Program-made: the position numbers and the translations under genes | NCBI GenBank assembly: GCA_014380605.1 | Contig: JACMJO010000469.1 | Span: 1-15,730 of the forward strand | Direction: 5' to 3' | Length of the DNA: 15,730 nucleotides | From: Fimbriimonadaceae bacterium | Lineage (GTDB): Bacteria; Armatimonadota; Fimbriimonadia; Fimbriimonadales; Fimbriimonadaceae | The notes under the pieces: generated by a model | Databases searched by the model: none | What the model saw: only the letters and a program-made list of their open reading frames with translations | What the model was told of the DNA's origin: nothing | Shown here: in pieces, positions 13,506 to 15,730 of the stretch | Layout of the letters: each line of letters opens with the position of its first letter | How positions within the stretch are numbered: the stretch's first letter is position 1

Positions 13506-13511
13506 AGTATA
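13506..13511 (-). promoter_or_regulatory. Candidate -10 box (TATACT) for the integrase
   Basis: On the minus strand TATACT stands 9 nt before the integrase ATG, giving a nearly leaderless transcript; no Shine-Dalgarno sequence is present. The adjoining ATAC-T-GTAT is a small palindrome that could be a repressor site. Confidence 0.4.
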
Positions 13512-13516
13512 GTGCA

Positions 13517-13786
13517 TTAGAGTAACCCTCTGGCCCATTTGGGCCCCTTGGGTCGGCGGGGCCGCATTTTTCCTCGTCTTCGCTTTCTTAAAGGCACGGC
13601 AGAAAAATACGAGAGGGGTTCGCAGACAAACTCGGCAAACTGGGGAAGAGGCATTGGCCATTCTGAAACCATGACTCCCGCCTCATAAACCCCAACGTAC
13701 CGAGCTTCCCCTGACCCCATTGGACCATCGACCGAAACGTCAATTTCCACAGATGCGCGCCGGTCGAGGTGGGCATTTTGCGGCAT
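13517..13786 (-). CDS. Small hypothetical protein of the integrated element
   Basis: An 89-residue ORF with no recognised family. After MPQNAHLDRRASVEIDVSVD come alternating hydrophobic residues (ARYVGVYEAGVMVSEWP) suggesting a beta-sheet, then a helix (LPQFAEFVCEPLSYF). The C-terminus is strongly basic (RKRRRGKMRPRRPKGPKWAR), so it may bind nucleic acid. ATG 13786 has AAAGG 7 nt upstream; a TTG at 13825 would add 13 residues and lie 12 bp from the stop of the upstream gene. The start lies within three 10-bp tandem repeats. It sits between the integrase and the HTH gene on the same strand. Probably real; function unknown. Confidence 0.55.
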   Translation of the reverse strand: MPQNAHLDRRASVEIDVSVDGPMGSGEARYVGVYEAGVMVSEWPMPLPQFAEFVCEPLSYFSAVPLRKRRRGKMRPRRPKGPKWARGLL

Positions 13787-13801
13787 TTTGCGGCCTTTTG
13801 C
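13772..13801. repeat. Three 10-bp tandem repeats over the start of the small gene
   Basis: GGCATTTTGC (13772-13781), GGCATTTTGC (13782-13791) and GGCCTTTTGC (13792-13801) stand head to tail, followed by a partial GGCAAG. The 10-bp period is about one helical turn, which places each unit on the same DNA face, as in iterons or operator arrays. It overlaps the ATG at 13786. Confidence 0.7.
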
Positions 13802-13837
13802 GGCAAGATACAGGTTCTTGAACAAACGCCGCGGTAC

Positions 13838-14365
13838 TCAATAATCGTCCACCTTGGCCGGAGGAATTTCTTTTATCGTCTCGGTTGAGACTTCGATTCT
13901 GCTCCGGAGGCTGTGTAATTCTCCACCAGCAAACACCTGTCGAGTTGTCGTTGTAGTCTTCTTGGTGACCGTCCTAACCGGCCCACCTGTGAGTGCCCTA
14001 ATTCTGGCTTCGTCGTCCAAAACTTGGCGAATCTGGCACGCTCGATAAGCGATCTCGAAAAACAAGGTTAAATTGGAATGCAGTTCTTCCTCCTTTGGTT
14101 TCGGAGGGTTGCAGACGATGTCCTTGTAGCGACTGAATGTGTCGGGTGATAGATGACAGGTGAATGCCTTCATGATATCGCCGGTGGCTACGGTATCGGC
14201 AAGAATCACAGCTGCCAACTCCTTTGTTAGAGCCCTCGGCCTTCCTGGACCGGGAGTTGGATCAAAAAATCCCTCAAGTTCGTTAATCCAATAGTGAGTG
14301 GTGAAATAGAGGTTGTGGCGATCTTGGCGAGTTTCAGTGGTTGCGGTTGTAGTTGAATCTGACAT
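13838..14365 (-). CDS. Small helix-turn-helix protein, possibly phage/terminase-small-subunit-like
   Basis: A 175-residue protein with a strong Shine-Dalgarno sequence. Residues 41-85 (GRPRALTKELAAVILADTVA, then a T-x-DTFSRYKDIV end) have the form seen in small-terminase and similar phage HTH proteins: a G-[RK]-P-x-x-L-T lead, a helix, then an 'S-x-DTF-x-R-y' recognition helix. Residues 92-125 (EELHSNLTLFFEIAYRACQI) form a helix. The end has a Thr-rich stretch (VTKKTTTTTRQVF) and a strand-like tail (IEVSTETIKEIPP), also reminiscent of small terminase-like tails. No packaging partner is in the window, so it may instead be a regulator of the element. The family call is inference from pattern only; that the gene is real is well supported. 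Confidence 0.6.
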   Translation of the reverse strand: MSDSTTTATTETRQDRHNLYFTTHYWINELEGFFDPTPGPGRPRALTKELAAVILADTVATGDIMKAFTCHLSPDTFSRYKDIVCNPPKPKEEELHSNLTLFFEIAYRACQIRQVLDDEARIRALTGGPVRTVTKKTTTTTRQVFAGGELHSLRSRIEVSTETIKEIPPAKVDDY

Positions 14366-14373
14366 ATTATTAG

Positions 14374-14383
14374 CCCCTCCTTT
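14374..14383 (-). promoter_or_regulatory. Shine-Dalgarno AAAGGAGGGG for the HTH gene
   Basis: A near-perfect anti-16S complement 8 nt upstream of ATG 14365. It is one of the strongest ribosome binding sites in the window and sets this element gene apart from the Shine-Dalgarno-poor host genes. Confidence 0.75.
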
Positions 14384-14834
14384 GAGGCGTCCAATATGTA
14401 TTGCCTTCCTCGTGTAAGAGCCTGGGGGCGCAATACGCCGAGCAGAACACTAGATTAGTTTTTGAAGTCAACAAGCGGTAATCCCGGAACTGGTGCCGGA
14501 TCAGATTGCGCGTTCCTCCCAGGGCCGTTGCTCGTACTTCATGCGCTACAAAACTCCGAGATCGGGTGCCCGGGCGCGCCATCTGAATCCCGAATGCTCT
14601 GTTCCCTAAGCAGTGCCTTATATAAAAGCACCACGATTTAAGATGCTGGGCCGGCTCATATGGACCTCTGGTCCACACGTACATTCAATTAGTGCAATGA
14701 AGCACATAAAAGCATTGACATCGTCGATTCCAGGTAAGTTACTTATCAGAAATATTATCGCTTAAACATCTATAAAACAATAGAAATAAAATCCAAATAA
14801 ATTAAGTGTAAATTTGGGACACACTCAGCCCATA

Positions 14835-14854
14835 GCCCACCATTCCTAGATTAG
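14835..14854. other. Candidate distal attachment site (degenerate copy of the tRNA 3' end)
   Basis: GCCCACCA (14835-14842), seven bases, then ATTAG (14850-14854) match the tRNA-side arrangement at 12368-12387 at 14 of 20 positions, and all six mismatches are transitions. If real, the element would span about 12,376-14,842. The exact match is short, so chance is not excluded. Confidence 0.3.
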
Positions 14855-14927
14855 AGACCGCATTCTGGCGCTTTCTCAACGTGCCTGAGCCTAGATTTGT
14901 CGACCTACTACCTTAAGAATCATGCAT

Positions 14928-15730
14928 TCAGACAGCAATCGTTTGTACCGGTTTGATCGGGACATTGAAGGAAAGGGTGCTGCCCTGTCCTGGTGCATTC
15001 GAAGCGGATATTTTGCCCCCGTGCGCTTCAACCGCTAGTTTGCAGAACGTTAAGCCCAATCCGGTACTCATTAATCGGCCTCCCTGGCGCGAGGAGACTT
15101 GCCCGAACTTGTCGAAGATCCGCTCGAAGTCTTCTTCTGGGATGCCCTCTCCTGTATCGCTTACTGAGAAAATCAACGACTGTTTGTCTTCGCCTGCATG
15201 CGCAGCGGCTGTTATTGTTCCGCCCGCAGGTGTGAACTTAATGGCATTGCCCAGAAGGTTCACTAGCGTCCGCCGCAGTTTGTCCTCGTCACCCTCGAAG
15301 AAGGGCAAGTCGGAATCCAAGGCGCGAACGAGTGTGAGATCGCCAGCCAGCACAAGGTCCGAAACTTGGGAGATCGCGCAGGTAATCAGTTCGCTGGCAT
15401 CGAGCAGGGTGTAGTCCAACTTCATGGCTCCCGATTCCATCTTCTCGACGTCAAGCAGGCTGTTGACCATTCCGAGCAAGGTTTCTCCTCCTGCCAGCGC
15501 GATTTCTAGTACCTCGCACTGATCCGCACCTAACTCTCCCATCGCCGGGAGCGTCTGCAATCCGGAGATCAACGAGCAGAGCGGCGTGCGCAGATCGTGG
15601 ACGATCATGTAAGTCAGGCCATCTCGCTGACCTTCCAACTCTTGCAGCCGAGCATAGTTCTTCTCTACTTGTTCGTGCAGATGGATTTCACGGTCGTGGG
15701 CGCGCTTCTTCTCAAGACAGGCACCCGTGC
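14928..15730 (-). CDS. Sensor histidine kinase, C-terminal part
   Basis: The last 266 residues of a histidine kinase; the 5' end is beyond the window because the frame stays open to base 15,730. The visible N-terminal part (RAHDREIHLHEQVEKNYARL) is a coiled-coil linker of the type found after receiver or sensory domains. HisKA follows, with the H-box MIVHDLRTPL (phospho-accepting His). The ATPase domain has N-box NLLGNAIKFTP, G1 DTGEGIPEEDFERIFDKFGQ and G2 GLGLTFCKLAVEAHGGKI. All catalytic boxes are intact. The H-box and linker style resemble response-regulator/kinase hybrids, but the receiver would lie outside. An internal TTG (15,638) could be mistaken for a start. If the candidate distal att site is real, this gene is host flank. 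Confidence 0.93.
   Translation of the reverse strand, partial: TGACLEKKRAHDREIHLHEQVEKNYARLQELEGQRDGLTYMIVHDLRTPLCSLISGLQTLPAMGELGADQCEVLEIALAGGETLLGMVNSLLDVEKMESGAMKLDYTLLDASELITCAISQVSDLVLAGDLTLVRALDSDLPFFEGDEDKLRRTLVNLLGNAIKFTPAGGTITAAAHAGEDKQSLIFSVSDTGEGIPEEDFERIFDKFGQVSSRQGGRLMSTGLGLTFCKLAVEAHGGKISASNAPGQGSTLSFNVPIKPVQTIAV

Larger units (their letters stand above)
14366..14927. other. 562-bp region without a convincing gene
   Basis: Between the HTH gene and the kinase. The left half is GC-balanced and contains a 6-bp hairpin TGGACC-TCT-GGTCCA (14661-14675). The part from about 14,695 to 14,815 is conspicuously AT-rich and contains a TTGACA (14715-14720), an 11-bp palindrome TAAGT-T-ACTTA (14735-14745) and AAATT-N7-AATTT (14798-14814). 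A 104-codon frame on the minus strand (14370-14684) lacks a Shine-Dalgarno sequence and family-like features, so I do not call it. Promoters or element-end sites are plausible content; nothing definite is seen. Confidence 0.5.

Noticed and set aside
13486..13515. LexA-like half site TACTGTATGTAT before the integrase
   Set aside because: Only one half fits the enterobacterial SOS consensus; the second half is absent.
14370..14684. A 104-codon frame on the minus strand before the HTH gene
   Set aside because: No Shine-Dalgarno sequence, an amino-acid mix typical of random frames, and its end overlaps the ribosome binding site of the real gene. The FCSAYC segment hinted at a zinc finger, but no partner cysteines are placed suitably.
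14697..14765. A 22-codon frame beginning MKHIKALTSS in the AT-rich region
   Set aside because: Too short, without a ribosome binding site, and frames of this length are expected by chance.
14450..14898. CTAGATT(A/T) repeated at 14450, 14846 and 14891
   Set aside because: The exact shared core is 8-9 bases at irregular spacing, which is within chance for AT-rich sequence; no array.
1..15730. CRISPR array, insertion sequences, rRNA or known riboswitch
   Set aside because: No regularly spaced repeats, transposase genes with terminal inverted repeats, rRNA segments or riboswitch-like conserved cores were recognised on either strand.

Overview
The window is bacterial chromosomal DNA, moderately GC-rich by eye. 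It holds a conserved host backbone (1 to about 12,375) followed by what looks like a small integrated element inserted at a tRNA-Val gene. The lineage cannot be fixed from sequence alone. An ImuB/DnaE2 pair, a system I cytochrome c cluster with a tiny CcmD-like gene, several genes without Shine-Dalgarno sequences, and secreted PDZ-hydrolase and GH18 proteins would suit Armatimonadota (Fimbriimonadia) or a neighbouring phylum. This is an impression, not a demonstration.

Left part (1-5,600). On the minus strand lies a mutasome pair: imuB (catalytically degenerate Y-family protein) and the 5' part of dnaE2/imuC, overlapping by 20 bp. The overlap is odd. The dnaE2 frame begins with a Trp-rich segment like the tail of other ImuB proteins, and a run of six C's in imuB is all that separates the two genes from one continuous reading frame. 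Divergent from imuB is lepA (EF-4), complete. A strong hairpin separates lepA from a convergent two-gene operon, a MerR-family regulator and an aldo/keto reductase. Their promoter has a perfect 18-bp palindrome inside a 20-bp spacer, the typical MerR layout.

Middle (5,650-12,200). Heme-delivery genes ccmA-ccmB-ccmC-ccmD are packed with GTGA/ATGA start-stop overlaps, and ccmD is nested 83 bp into the 3' end of ccmC. A class I SAM methyltransferase, a small two-helix membrane protein and a convergent membrane glycosyltransferase (GT2) follow. Then come a secreted PDZ plus alpha/beta hydrolase and a convergent GH18 glycosidase, whose 3' ends overlap by 20 bp.

Right part (12,301-15,730). tRNA-Val(GAC), with encoded CCA, is followed at once by a tyrosine-recombinase integrase pointing at it. 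Behind the integrase are a small hypothetical gene with three 10-bp tandem repeats over its start, a small helix-turn-helix protein with phage-like features, and about 560 bp with no convincing gene. A degenerate copy of the tRNA-end sequence at about 14,835 may mark the far boundary, implying an element of only about 2.5 kb. A truncated sensor histidine kinase (minus strand) runs off the right edge.
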